A stretch of DNA of 64,000 nucleotides from Zygnema circumcarinatum (GCA_037447605.1 CM074815.1:164474-228473), one strand, 5' to 3'; shown: positions 23,850-34,004, numbered from the stretch's first letter. Notes: generated by a model not told the origin, from the letters alone. Translations and numbers: made by a program.

Positions 23850-24525
23850 ACATGCCCCGTAAATCCCCTTCCCTGCGGCCCCTTCCCCTTCCCCTCCCCC
23901 TCCCCCTCCCCCTCCCCCTTCCCCTTCGCCTTCCCCTTCCCCTTCCCTTCCCCTTCCCCTTCCCTCCCTCCGCCTTCCCTCCCCATCCCTTCCCCTTCCC
24001 TCCCCTCCCTCCCCCTCCTCCCCTCCCTCCCCTCCCTCCCCTTCCCTCCTCCCCTTCCCTCCCCTTCCCTCCCCCTCCCTCCCCCTTCCCTCCCCCTCCC
24101 CCTTCCCTCCCCCTCCCCCTCCCCCTCCCCCTTCCCTCCCCCTCCCCCTCCCCCTCCCCCTCCCTCCCTCCCTCCTCCCCCTCCCTTTCCTCTCCTCCTC
24201 CCCTCCCTCCCCATCCCTTCCCTCCCCCTCCCCTCCCTCTCCCCCTCCCCTCCCCTCCCTCCCCTCCCCTCCCCTCCCCTCCCCCTCCCCTTCCTCCCCT
24301 TCCCTCCCCCTCCCCTCCCCCTCCCCTCCCCTCCTCCTCCCCTCCCCCTCCCCCCTCCCCCTCCCCTCCCTCCCTCCCTCTCCCCTCCCCCTCCCCCTCC
24401 CCCTCCCCTCCCCCTCCCCCTCCCCCTCCCCCTCCCCCTCCCCCTCCCCCTCCCCTCCCCTCCCCTTCCCCTCCCCTCCCCCTCCCCCTTCCCCTCCCCT
24501 CCCCCTCCCCCTTCCCCTTCCCTCT
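23850..24525 (-). repeat. C/T tract, G-rich on transcribed sense of BSK-B 3' flank
   Basis: About 680 bp is built of CCCCTCC, CCCTT and CCCTCCC words on the + strand. Read in the sense of BSK-B it is GGGGAGG-type sequence that starts immediately after the stop codon. Closely spaced G-runs of three or more make quadruplex formation plausible in RNA or DNA. Confidence 0.85.
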
Positions 24526-27500
24526 CTAAAACCTTCTGCGCGGCGACTGCGAGCGGCTTCTCTGCATGCTCTCCCTCCTCTCCTGCTCGAGGCGTACCCC
24601 CTTGGCGAGCATCTCCTGCGCGTCCTGCTCGAGGCGGACGTGGCGGAGGGCGACCGCCTGCAGGTAGCAGCCCTCGGGCCAGGCCGCGTCCTCGAACTGT
24701 ACGGTCATGGCGTCCGTGAGCGCGAGGTTCCACTCTCCCAACTGGAGGTAACAGAGACACCGCCGGGCGAACATAAGGGGCAGTTTCGCCGTGTCCAACT
24801 GCCGGTACTGCTGCGACGGAGCGGAAAACGGAACAGGAACGGAACGGAGGAACGGAGGAAGCAGCAGAGGGGGGGAATGGAGGGGAGGGTAAGGAAAGGG
24901 AGCGAGAGTGGGGTGAAGGGGACGGAGGATAATGGGACGGGGATAGGATTTGGGGGGAAAGAAAGCAAGGAGAGACGGAAGGGGAGGGGGGAAAGGTGGA
25001 GGGGGTTAGCGTATTTCAGGATAAGGGGTGCGGATGTGCAAGGCAAGAGGGGAAATGGGTAGGTGCGGAATGTACAGTGTGCGAGTGTGGGTGTGTATGA
25101 GAGTGGAGGGAGAGAGAGAGAGAGGGGGGGCGAAGCGAGGGGTAAGTGCAGTTAAGAGTGGCCAATTGTGTCAATCTGTGTGGGAGTGTGAGTGTCTGAA
25201 AGAACGTGGATGAATGTTGAAGACAGCAAGAGCAACAACATAGCTTGACTTTGCTTGAGAGTGAGAACGTGTGAGAGAGGATCGACGAGACAATGACCAT
25301 GTACTTGTGTGCATGTGCATGAATGCTCATGCAATGTATGAGTAAGCGAAATTTCAAGCTCGTCTTCTACAGTTGCTGAAACAAAAGACGCCTGAAATTG
25401 AGGACTTGCTGAACACGAAGAGCCCCAAAACCAATGACTGTTAACAACCCTAAAAGAACGAAACACACGAAAACCGTAACAAATGCGGAATGCGGGGTAG
25501 ACCACCTGCGCGTAGTACTGAATGGCATCATGCCATCTCTTTGCTTTGAAGGCGTGGTCTCCTTTTTTCCGCGCATCCAACATTTGCTGCATTTCCGGTT
25601 TCCACGACTCAAAGGAAGGCTGCAGTCCCATGGAGCCTCCAAGCATACCAGTTAACAAGACAGTCGGATTCATACAGCGGCTTTCTAAAATGAGAAAAAA
25701 CTAAGTAAGGTTGAAATTTACTGAAACATGGGAAACCCTAAAAAGCAAAAAAAAAAAAAAAAATTCCTTTTGGAAGGCCCTCTTTTTGGTAGGATATGTA
25801 ATAGGGCCTGTGGAAAGGACGCATCCATAGGGGTATGTGTTTTTGGGTACCCTCAAGAGTTATCCAGGGGCTGTAGGAATGGGGGCAGGCAGGGCGCAAG
25901 AGGGGGCGAGAAAGCGAGAGAGGGAGAGTGAGAGGGAGGGAGAGTGAGAGAGAGGGAGAGTGAGAGAGAGGAAGAGTGAGAGAGAGGGAAAGTGAGAGAG
26001 AGGGAGAGCGGGAGAGAGAGGAAGAGCGAGAGAGAGAGGGAGAGTGAGAGAGAGGGAGAGGAGAGAGGGAGAGCGAGAGAGAGGAGAGTGAGAGAGAGGG
26101 AGAGTGAGAGAGGAAGAGTGCGAGAGGGAGAGGAGAGAGAGGAGAGGAGAGAGGGAGAAGAGTGAGAGAGAGGGAGAGTGAGAGAGGGAGAGTGAGAGAG
26201 AGGAAGAGTGAGAGAGAGGGAAAGTGAGAGAGAGGGAGAGTGAGAGAGAGGGAGACAGAGAGAGGAAGAGTGAGAGAGAGGGAGAGTGAGAGAGAGGGAG
26301 AGTGAGAGAGAGGAAGAGTGAGAGAGAGGGAGAGTGAGAGAGAGGGAGAGTGAGAGAGAGGGAGAGTGAGAGAGAGGGAGAGTGAGAGAGAGGGAGAGTG
26401 AGAGAGAGGAAGAGTGCGAGAGGGAGAGTGAGAGAGAGGGAGAGTGAGAGAGAGGAAGAGTGAGAGAGAGGGAGAGTGAGAGAGAGGGAGAGTGAGAGAG
26501 AGGAGAGGAGAGAGAGGAGAGGAGAGAGAGGAGAGGAGAGAGAGGGAGAGTGAGAGAGGGAGAGGAGAGAGAGGGAGAGAGAGAGAGGAGAGTGAGAGAG
26601 AGGGAGAGTGAGGAGAGAGGAGAGGAGAGAGAGGGAGAGGAGAGGGAGAGTGAGAGAGGGAGAGGAGAGAGTGGGAGAGGAGAGAGGGAGAGTGGAGAGA
26701 GAGGAGAGGAGAGAGGAGGAGAGTGAGAGAGAGGGAGACTGAGAGAGGGAGAGTGAGAGAGAGGGAGAGTGAGAGAGAGGGAGAGTGAGAGAGAGGGAGA
26801 GTGAGAGAGAGGAAGAGTGCGAGAGGGAGAGTGAGAGAGAGGAGAGGAGAGAGAGAGGAAGAGGAGAGAGAGGAGAGTGAGAGAGAGGGAGAGGAGAGAG
26901 AGGGAGAGGAGAGAGAGGGAGAGGAGAGAGAGAGGGAGGAGGAGAGAGAGGGAGAGTGAGAGAGAGGGAGAGTGAGAGAGAGGAGAGTGAGAGAGAGGGA
27001 GAGTGAGAGAGAGGGAGAGTGAGAGAGGGAGAGTGAGAGAGAGGGAGAGTGAGAGAGTGGGAGAGTGAGAGAGTGGGAGAGTGAGAGAGAGGGAGAGTGA
27101 GAGAGAGGGAGAGTGAGAGAGAGGGAGACTGAGAGAGGGAGAGTGAGTGAGAGGGAGAGTGAGAGAGAGGGAGAGTGAGAGAGGCGCACATCTTGTGGCG
27201 GCGTTCCATATGAATCTTTCACTAAGAGAGTGTGGATAGTTGTCAAGTTCCCTTCAGAGGCAGCCTGAGCGAAGGGAGAGAGCCACAACTGAGCGCCCTC
27301 AGGGAGAGGAGGATGCTCCATGGGAGGATCAACTTCAGGAAAATTTTCTGTAACGGAATCCTTATCCTGCTCCAGTAAAAAATAAAATCATGGAGCAACT
27401 GGTGAAGGTAGCGTAAACACAATCTTTCCCGCTTTGGCTCTTCTCACGTGAAAAAAACTCAAAAAAGTTCAAGTAGCATTGTACAGGGTTCTTTATAGGG

Positions 27501-29288
27501 TTTTTTATAGTTTTTTTTTTTGTCATTTTCAGTGCCTATAGGAACCTTTCAAATTTCTTTCAAGTTTTGCAGGAATTTTATGGTCTGGGGGATTTGGGGT
27601 TTCTAGTGAAAACTGCTCACAATAATTTTTGCCTCAATACTCTGAAGTCTTTCGATGACTTCACTTAAGGAAGGTCGACTTTCCGGCTCCGAGTTCAAAG
27701 AGTCTGCCACAACTAGAACGAGTTCCATGGCGGCTTGCCGTTCCGTTATGGAACTGTCTACAACTACATCGATGGACGCCTTTCCGTCAACGAGTTCCAA
27801 AAACTGAACTCCATCCACCCTCCCAAAGTCAAGTGAAATCATTTCATGGTAATATGAATCGAACCATACATACATACATACATACATAAGTACATACATA
27901 CATATATCTGTAGGTATACAGTGGAATCGCTCTAAGTGATCACTTGCTAAGTGAATATTGGATATTAGTTTGAGTAGGGTTTCTTTAACAGCTCGCTAAG
28001 GAATGTAGCGCATGGAACCGCACGCTAAAAAAGGACCGAACGGACACGTGTCCCACCTGATTGGGTTTGATACGTTTTCCGCTGAGCAGAGCCAAAAGGA
28101 GAGTTCCCAAACTGTACACCATACTTTCTGCAGTAACTGTCCGCGACCCTGCAAAGAAACCAATCTCACAATATATTCATTCACATTTTTTCAGAAAGGG
28201 GCCTGAAAGATTCTAATGTTTTGAACTTTTGGGGATTTAAAGGTGTTCGAGATATCAAAGGTGCTGAGGTCCGAGAGATTTGAGTGCTTGAAGTTTTCAA
28301 GTGTTCAGGACTCATATGGTTTCAGAGCTTTAGACTCTAAAAAGTGAGTGAGAACGATAAACCAAGAGCCTACAAGAGAGTAAGAAAGAGGGACATGAGA
28401 AAGAGGGAGAGGAAGAGTGGGATGGGGGGAAGAGGGGAGAGATAGATAGAGAGAGAGAGCGAGAGAGAGAGAGAGAGCTTACCTGAGCTCAAGAAGTCGG
28501 GTGGAATTGCTAAACTAGAACTATGACCGCCATTATTTATTAGCCCAAAACACGATAATCGAGGTGCTAAGTCCTGCCAAAATAGCGGAATAAAACCAGA
28601 CAACATTCTCTACTTTCAACAATCTAACGCATGATTTGACGAACAGAGACTAAAAAGAAAGTGGAAGGAACAGCTCCACGACTAATCGAACAAACAAATC
28701 TGAAAAAAAGAAAACCCAAAAGAAGGAGGCTAACGACATTAGCAACAAAATAAACGAATGAATGGTAAAAGTTCAAGAAAAGCGATAGAAGGTTGCGATC
28801 ATAACTGCGTCAAAGAGGACCCTGTAAGTGCTGAGATCCGAATATGAAGGGAGGCCCTCCTTTTTTAGGTGAAACAGAGCGCGAGTCACCACCAGAGCGG
28901 CTCTCAGCCTCTGCTGCAACGTCATTGGCTGCTTCTCGTCTGAAAAACTCGTAAGGAGATTAATGTATTAGGGTTTGGGGATGGTAAGGATATTAAGAGT
29001 ATTCAGAAGTTGCAGACCCTACTTGAGCCTCCTCTTCCTCTCTACTCCCCCGCCATGTTGCCGACCTCTCACGCCCCCTCCCTGCCACTTTTACCACCTC
29101 TCTCCCAGAAGGTTTCCGAAGGAAAGTGAAGAGGAGCACTTCCACTCACAGTGAAAGAGGTGCTGTGTGAGCGTAGAGTTCGGCATAAACTCCGCCACTA
29201 ACAAGCGGCTCTGCTCATGACTGCAGAATCCCAGCAAGGCCACCAACCCACTGTGACGCACCTTCCCCACCTTTGTTGCTTCCGCCTG

Positions 29289-29352
<64 letters not shown>

Positions 29353-30927
29353 CCAGACACGTTCATCACATCACGTCACGTGACCTCACGTCACACATCA
29401 CATGTTTTGGCTAACGTACTAGCAAATGGTATCACGAAACATAGTTTAGAAAGGCTTCCACACTGTACCTAGGGCTGAAAAGAAGCTACTTAGGCTTGTC
29501 AAACTTAAAAAGCAAGAATGTCAACCGTCATGCTCAAACCCCTGAGCTAGGAGAAAGACTTTGGGTTTCTCCGGAATAGGACTGGGAAAGGAGATGAGGA
29601 AATTGGGGATCATCAAGATCACATCCACAATAATGTCTGATGGTGTTAGTGGGCATAAGCATTAGTATAGAGCTTGAATCTGAGCTTTGTTTGAATCTTT
29701 ATGGCTTACTATGAAGGCCTCCTCGTCGGGCCACTCTCTGCGGTGCAGGCTCTTTATTGCCACTATTTGACCGTTCGACAGCCTCCCCCGGTACACGACA
29801 TTCTCTGCTTCTGTGCCGCCCTCCGAGACGATGCATCGCTCACTGCAGGCAGCATGAAGAAACATCACTATGCTGATGAGGGGGATGAATGGCAAATAGG
29901 AATACGAGTGTGTTGGTGAGTGAAATGAGAATCAACATGAATATGCCCTGCCTGAATGGATGAGTAAGAATATGAATGCGAGGAATGAACGAATGGGTAA
30001 CAACATGTAGACGAGTGAGAAGGAGTAAACATATTAAATGGGCACTACACTCCACACTGATCAGGAGGACTACTAAATCCAGTCAAACGCTCTCACCTAA
30101 AACTATTAGTTGCCGCCACGAGTTCATTTAATGTAAATCTCCGAAACTGAAGCTGATCATCCTCTCCCTTTCGACTCGTGACGACTGAAAAAGAGAGCAG
30201 GAGCACACAAATGAAGTGGAAAATGGTATAAGGGAAAAGCATCAAAACGAGGAAATTGATGAACGAAGGTTGAAAGAGGAAGGAGGGAGGGAGGGGGAAA
30301 TGAGAGGGAAAGGGCGGCCGAAGGGGGAAAAGAGAGGGGAGGGAGTGGGCAAATGGAATGTAAGTGCTGTAAGGCCGGGGAGTGGGACAGTTGGGGGAGG
30401 GAGAGAGGAAGGGAGGGGAGAGAAGGGGAGTTGAGAAGAAAGAAGGGAAGGGGGACGAGCAAGGAAGCGGAGGGAGAGAGATGAGAATGAAGAGAGATAG
30501 TGAGAGGGAACAGAAGAGGAAAAGAGGTAGAGAAGGAAAAAGGGGAGGAATAGAGGAAGAATAGGGGGAAAAGGAGGAGAGCAATAAGAGGGGCGAGGAG
30601 GGAGAGAAGGAGAGAGACAGGAAGAGGAGACGGGAGAGAAGAGACAGGAGTGGAGCGAAAAGACATGGACAAGGATATGAGTTAAGACAAGTCACAGCAG
30701 TTCTTGAACTAAAATTTTGGATTGATTTCTCCAGTGATGCTTGCGCACGTACATGCAAATTCTACTGAAGAGGAAGAGTCTGCCGGTTCAGCTCCGGCCT
30801 TCTCCTGCTCCTGCTGCGGGCGAGAAGGCATGGCTGCCACCTTTCCAGGCGCTGCTGGCGGCTGGGGCGCCTTCGTGACAGGAGGGGCGGCAGACCTCCC
30901 CTCCTCCTTAGACCCAATGCAACCCAT
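24526..30927 (-). CDS. BSK-like: BSK-like pseudokinase with TPR tail, copy B
   Basis: Eleven exons on the minus strand: 30927-30753, 30184-30097, 29842-29710, 29285-29150, 28939-28806, 28573-28483, 28148-28057, 27803-27621, 27366-27190, 25619-25506, 24807-24526. The total is 1,605 nt, or 534 aa. MGCIGS predicts myristoylation and palmitoylation. A Pro/Ala/Gln-rich linker follows, then [23 protein letters not shown] with the lysine kept, a degenerate loop [14 protein letters not shown], and CFG in place of DFG. The TPR tail includes FARRCLCYL and [12 protein letters not shown] and ends SQSPRRRF. Compared with copy A it has a longer N-terminus and an extra acidic insert before the TPR ([15 protein letters not shown]). 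Intron phases are identical to copy A. The last-exon acceptor may be three bases earlier, adding one Gln. It is probably a membrane scaffold rather than an active kinase. Confidence 0.93.
25880..27185 (-). repeat. 1.3-kb compound GA microsatellite in BSK-B intron 9
   Basis: The + strand is almost entirely GAGAG with interspersed GGGAGAGTGAGAGA units, giving a higher-order period of about 16-18 bp. It fills most of the intron between exons 9 and 10 and reaches to within a few bases of the donor at 27189. On the transcribed strand it is a CT tract. Long open frames through it are repeat artefacts. Confidence 0.97.
27866..27904. repeat. CATA tetranucleotide repeat in BSK-B intron 7
   Basis: About nine CATA units, with one interruption, lie in the intron between exons 7 and 8 of BSK-B. 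Confidence 0.9.
29299..29349. repeat. GA microsatellite abutting BSK-B exon 4 acceptor
   Basis: About 25 GA units lie immediately upstream, in the transcribed sense, of the acceptor for exon 4 (exon begins at 29285). On the coding strand it is CT and so forms the pyrimidine tract of the acceptor. Confidence 0.9.
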
Positions 30928-30930
30928 GCT

Positions 30931-31316
30931 GTCACGTGTCCTTCCTCAAGCAGAAGCAGCCACGTGTCGAGCTGCTACGTGTCCTTTCTTGGACAACGAC
31001 AGCTGTCACGTGTCTCTCATTGAGCAGCAGCAGCAGCTGCCACGTGTCCCTCTCCCAAGAAAGCAACTGCTGCCACGTGTCCGAGCGAAGCAACAGCGCC
31101 TGTCAGGCAGCTGCCATTTCTTGGAGAGGCGAAAACCCCGCGCTTCCCTGCTGTTGCGGCAGCAGCCGCCACGCGTCCCTCAGGGAGAGCAAGAATGGCT
31201 GCCACGTGTCAGTCCCATACCAGCAGCGGCAACAATACTGTATGCCACGTGGCTACTCCAATGCTGCAATGCATTGCGCCCCTCGCAGCAATCCCCGTCG
31301 CAGCAGACCGCGTGTC
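30931..31316 (-). promoter_or_regulatory. G-box/ABRE array directly upstream of BSK-B
   Basis: CACGTGTC or a close variant recurs at 30933, 30961, 30976 (TACGTGTC), 31007, 31041, 31074, 31170 (CACGCGTC) and 31203. There is also a CCACGTGG at 31245 and a CGCGTGTC near 31309. Spacing is roughly 15-95 bp, and GCAGC/GCTGC words sit between the sites. In BSK-B orientation each site reads GACACGTG, the ACGT-core form bound by bZIP/ABF-type factors in plants. The first site is only a few bases upstream of the start codon, so part of the array may lie in the 5' leader. Function is an inference. Confidence 0.65.
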
Positions 31317-31445
31317 CTCTACCTGCGCAACATCTACACCTGCTGCAAGCGAGCAGTGCCTTATTCGTCTGGAAAAGAACGCGGGACGGGAGAGGAGCAG
31401 TGAGAGCAGAACGGAGGAGAAAAGAGAGCTTCGTTACTGTGAGAG

Positions 31446-31612
31446 AGGAGGAATGGCATGGCATGGCGTGGCATGTGTGACACCACTGACATGGCATGGC
31501 ATTGCATGTGACACCACTGGCATGGCATGGCATGGCATGTGACACCACTGGCATGGCATGGCATGGCATGTGACACCACTGGCATGGCATGGCAGGGCAT
31601 GGCATGGCATCG
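31446..31612. repeat. 31-bp minisatellite with GGCATGGCATG core
   Basis: The word GTGACACCACTG starts at 31477, 31508, 31539 and 31570, exactly 31 bp apart. GGCATGGCATGGCATG fills the space between copies. Similar GCATGG pentamers occur at 11014-11085 and 11460-11515. Confidence 0.93.
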
Positions 31613-32267
31613 GACTGAAAAAAAAAAATGCTGTCGTACGAGCTAATGAGGCTCCTGATTCCGTCGGTCGGTGAAAGATCCGGTTCTGGCGGCACGAGGC
31701 CGACAGGAAAGCGCGCGGGCGGACGGGCAGGCCGCATGGAACGGGCCAGATCCGTTGCGAATCTGGCCGCTGGACCGCGATGCGTGCACTTGCGGCTAGT
31801 TTTCATCAGATTGCGCACGTGGAGCTTTCCGATTAGCTAATACAATAGGAGTTGTCAGACCTAAGAAATATCCTGTAGTTTCCTGAAAAAAATAAGTACA
31901 TTGAAGACGTAATTTTTTCACTGACAGAAGAGTACTCTTTATAAAATCACAATCATCAACAACAGCGACTTTGTCACAGCGCTCCCGTTGAATTTTGCTA
32001 GGTCTGAGTCGTCTGACGCCCCCCCTGACAGATCGGATTGCAATGGCCGGTGAAGGGGAGAACCGTACAAAATTTGGCAGCTAGCCAAGATGAGTGTAAA
32101 GATCCTGTGCCTTCAAGCTCAAATGGTACACGTGCAAGATCTGACAGTACCAGCCTGTTAGAATCTGTGAAGACGGAGAAATCTGGATCTTTTCACATGG
32201 ACTAGTTGGCGGTGGACAAGACAAGATCTACCGCGAAAAATCGGCACTTGCTGTCGGATTCTGTCGT

Positions 32268-33224
32268 TTTTCGAAGGGTAGTGATATTTCCACCCCTTTT
32301 TTGGATCCAAACACCCCTTCCCGGCCGGGCAGCTTTCAAAAGGGATTAAAAAAGGAAAATGCTTTTTTCACACCTTTTTGGAATCGATACCCACCTTCTT
32401 CCGTCGGCTGATTTTATTTTTGCTAACCAGGGAAAATGATACCTCGTCACCGCATTTTGAATACTGTATCCCGCCTCCCTGAATTTTATTTTTGAGGGAA
32501 AGAAATATCTGCCTGCCCGAATCCGCTCGGGGCGGAAGATCCGTCCGGCACGAGATCGTTCGCGGGTGTCAGTCCTTCACACGTGTTTGTCAATCGCAGC
32601 TGTCGATTCCCTCGCAGATCTTACCACTGCAGATCACCGTTCGATCTGCAGCCGGGCTTGATCTCAGCGAATGGAAAGCGCCCACGAGTCCCGTCAAAGC
32701 CGGATCGCACGTGCGAGTGCGCGCGTACCTCGGCCCGAGATCTTGTTCTACTGTCAGCTCCCAGCCAATCAACATTTACCACGTGTTAAATTTCTGACGT
32801 GGAAATTTTTGATTGGTCCAAACTCTCAATGTACAAAAATTTTGGTACGACCGTACCACATGTGTACGGACAATTTTTGAGACGACTTTGGCGGGATACG
32901 TGGGCCCGTGCCATTCGCTCTGACCGAGCCCGGCTGCAGATCAAATAGTGATCTGCCTCGTTGCGATCTGCGAGGGAATCGACGGCTGCGATTGACCGCA
33001 CGCGAAAAAAAAAAATCAGGTAGGCGGGATATTCAAATGGAGTGACGGGTTATTATTTTCTTTGTTTCGCAAAAATACAATCTGCCGATGGAGGGTGGGT
33101 ATCGATTCCAAAAAGGTGTGAAAAAAGCATTTTCCGTTTTTAATCCTTTTTGAAATCTGCCCGGCCGGGAAGGGGTGTTTGGATCCAAAAAAGGGGTGGA
33201 AATATCACTACCCTTTTCGAAAGG
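32268..33224. mobile_element. Foldback / long-inverted-repeat element, about 0.96 kb
   Basis: The left arm (32268-32700) and right arm (32884-33224) are reverse complements with mismatches and indels. Landmarks are GGGTAGTGATATTTCC at the outer left end and GGAAATATCACTACCC at the outer right end. GGATCCAAACACCCC lies inward, and GATCTGCAGCCGGGC near 32643 has its mirror near 32926. The loop (32701-32883) is itself roughly symmetric, with CCAAT, CACGTG, ACGT and ATTGG words. There is no transposase frame. The structure fits a non-autonomous foldback or long-TIR DNA element. I could not identify a target-site duplication. Confidence 0.8.
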
Positions 33225-33290
33225 GCGTTACAGTACCCTAAAAACCGAACAGGGTGAGAAATTGAGAAACGAGTTTACTTAATTTCTCGA

Positions 33291-33900
33291 TTAGGGGGAG
33301 TCAGACCTTGACCATCGCGAAATTCCCGAATTTCTTATACTAAAAGTCTCTTCTTTCGTGTACGAATTCCGGGTCGGGATCCGCGGCTCCGCCGTACACA
33401 GCCGTACCGAAATGCGTACTTAGCCAATGCTGAATTCGCCCGACAGGCTTACGAAATTGATTTGGCGATGGTCAAGGTCTAACTCCCCCCTAACTGGGTT
33501 GAACTGTGAACACTCGAGGTCGAAACTTTTTCGATTTAAGAGCGAAAAGTTCAAAGACTCAATTGGTTCGGTCGCAAGTGTGAATTCCACTTTTTTCCAG
33601 GTTAATTTCGTACGATCCGAGGGATCCGGTTACAGTCAGACCTTGACCATCGCCCGCGGAATTGAAAGCTTCCGCCGGCGAAAAGGTATTGATTTCGATT
33701 GCAGAATTCGGATCGGAAACCCCCCGAACCTGTCTGTCCCGTCCGTACTTCGAAATAGGTTACAAAAATGAGATACAGGCTCGGCGCCCGAGCCTGTCGA
33801 ACGTCCACTTTTGGCGAAAAAGGCCTGCCGTACAAAGCAGAATTGGCCCGACGGGCTGGCGAAATTGATTTGGAAATGGACAAGGTCTGACTCCCCCTAA
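33291..33900. mobile_element. Composite of MITE-like elements with TTAGGGGGAGT termini
   Basis: TTAGGGGGAGTCAGACCTTG at 33291 is mirrored by CAAGGTCTAACTCCCCCCTAA at about 33473-33493. It is mirrored again by CAAGGTCTGACTCCCCCTAA at about 33881-33900. A third, inward copy of CAGTCAGACCTTGACCATCGC begins near 33633. The block holding CGAAATTGATTTGG just inside the right ends is directly repeated (about 33452 and 33860). One reading is two related elements (about 200 and 270 bp); another is one 610-bp element with an insertion. Confidence 0.75.
33565..33612. repeat. Dispersed repeat shared with 21.7 kb
   Basis: A stretch with GGTTCGGTCGCAAGTGTG followed by ATTCCACTTTTTTCCA resembles GGTTCGGTTACACTTGTGG followed by ATTCCACTTTTTGCCA at about 21709-21750. 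Both lie among short AT-rich words such as TTGAAC and CACTCGA. It is likely a fragment of an interspersed element family. Confidence 0.6.
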
Positions 33901-33917
33901 TTTTCCACCCTGGTTTT

Positions 33918-33957
33918 GGCCAATATGCGGCGAAAGTATTGATTTTGCATATATAAG
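33918..33957 (+). promoter_or_regulatory. CCAAT and TATA-like pair
   Basis: GGCCAAT at about 33919 is followed by TATATAAG at 33950-33957. The arrangement resembles a plant core promoter on the + strand. The nearest gene is nCBP with its ATG at 34953, so a leader of nearly 1 kb would be needed. Alternatively it could drive an unrecognised transcript. Confidence 0.35.
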
Positions 33958-34004
33958 GTTCGTGTTACCAATAGACGGGCGGTATTATGTTAGAGTTCAT
34001 GTTG

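Larger units (their letters stand above)
21198..24525. other. Intergenic: kinase B promoter side, repeats, BSK-B 3' flank
   Basis: The stretch 21198-22800 lies upstream of kinase B. It holds a dispersed repeat also seen near 33.5 kb, a poly-A run at about 22026-22048, a 20-bp palindrome at 22167-22186, GTAC words at 22255-22430 and a hairpin at 22435-22578. ACGT plus CCAAT words occur at 22620-22775, and CATGCATG words near 22845-22930. Around 23150-23190 there is a GACACGTGG word. The stretch 23850-24525 is almost pure C/T on the + strand and lies directly after the BSK-B stop codon. No gene was found. Confidence 0.5.

Noticed and set aside
23831-24760. Gly/Glu/Arg-rich long frames after the BSK-B stop
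   Set aside because: Pure simple sequence with no family support. The BSK-B frame ends properly at 24526.
25738-27321. Very long minus-strand open frames of Leu/Ser/Pro composition
   Set aside because: They translate a GA/CT repeat that is intron 9 of BSK-B. Only the short piece 27190-27366 is real exon.
30722-31480. Plus-strand frame of about 250 codons opposite the BSK-B start
   Set aside because: It is antisense to exon 1 of BSK-B and runs into the G-box array. Composition follows the repeats and there is no domain.
31477-31600. Regularly spaced direct repeats resembling a CRISPR array
   Set aside because: Spacers are themselves GCATGG repeats, period is fixed at 31 bp, and the genome is a plant nucleus. 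It is a minisatellite.
32268-33224. Coding transposon (transposase) inside the foldback element
   Set aside because: No frame of useful length or with transposase motifs was found between the arms.
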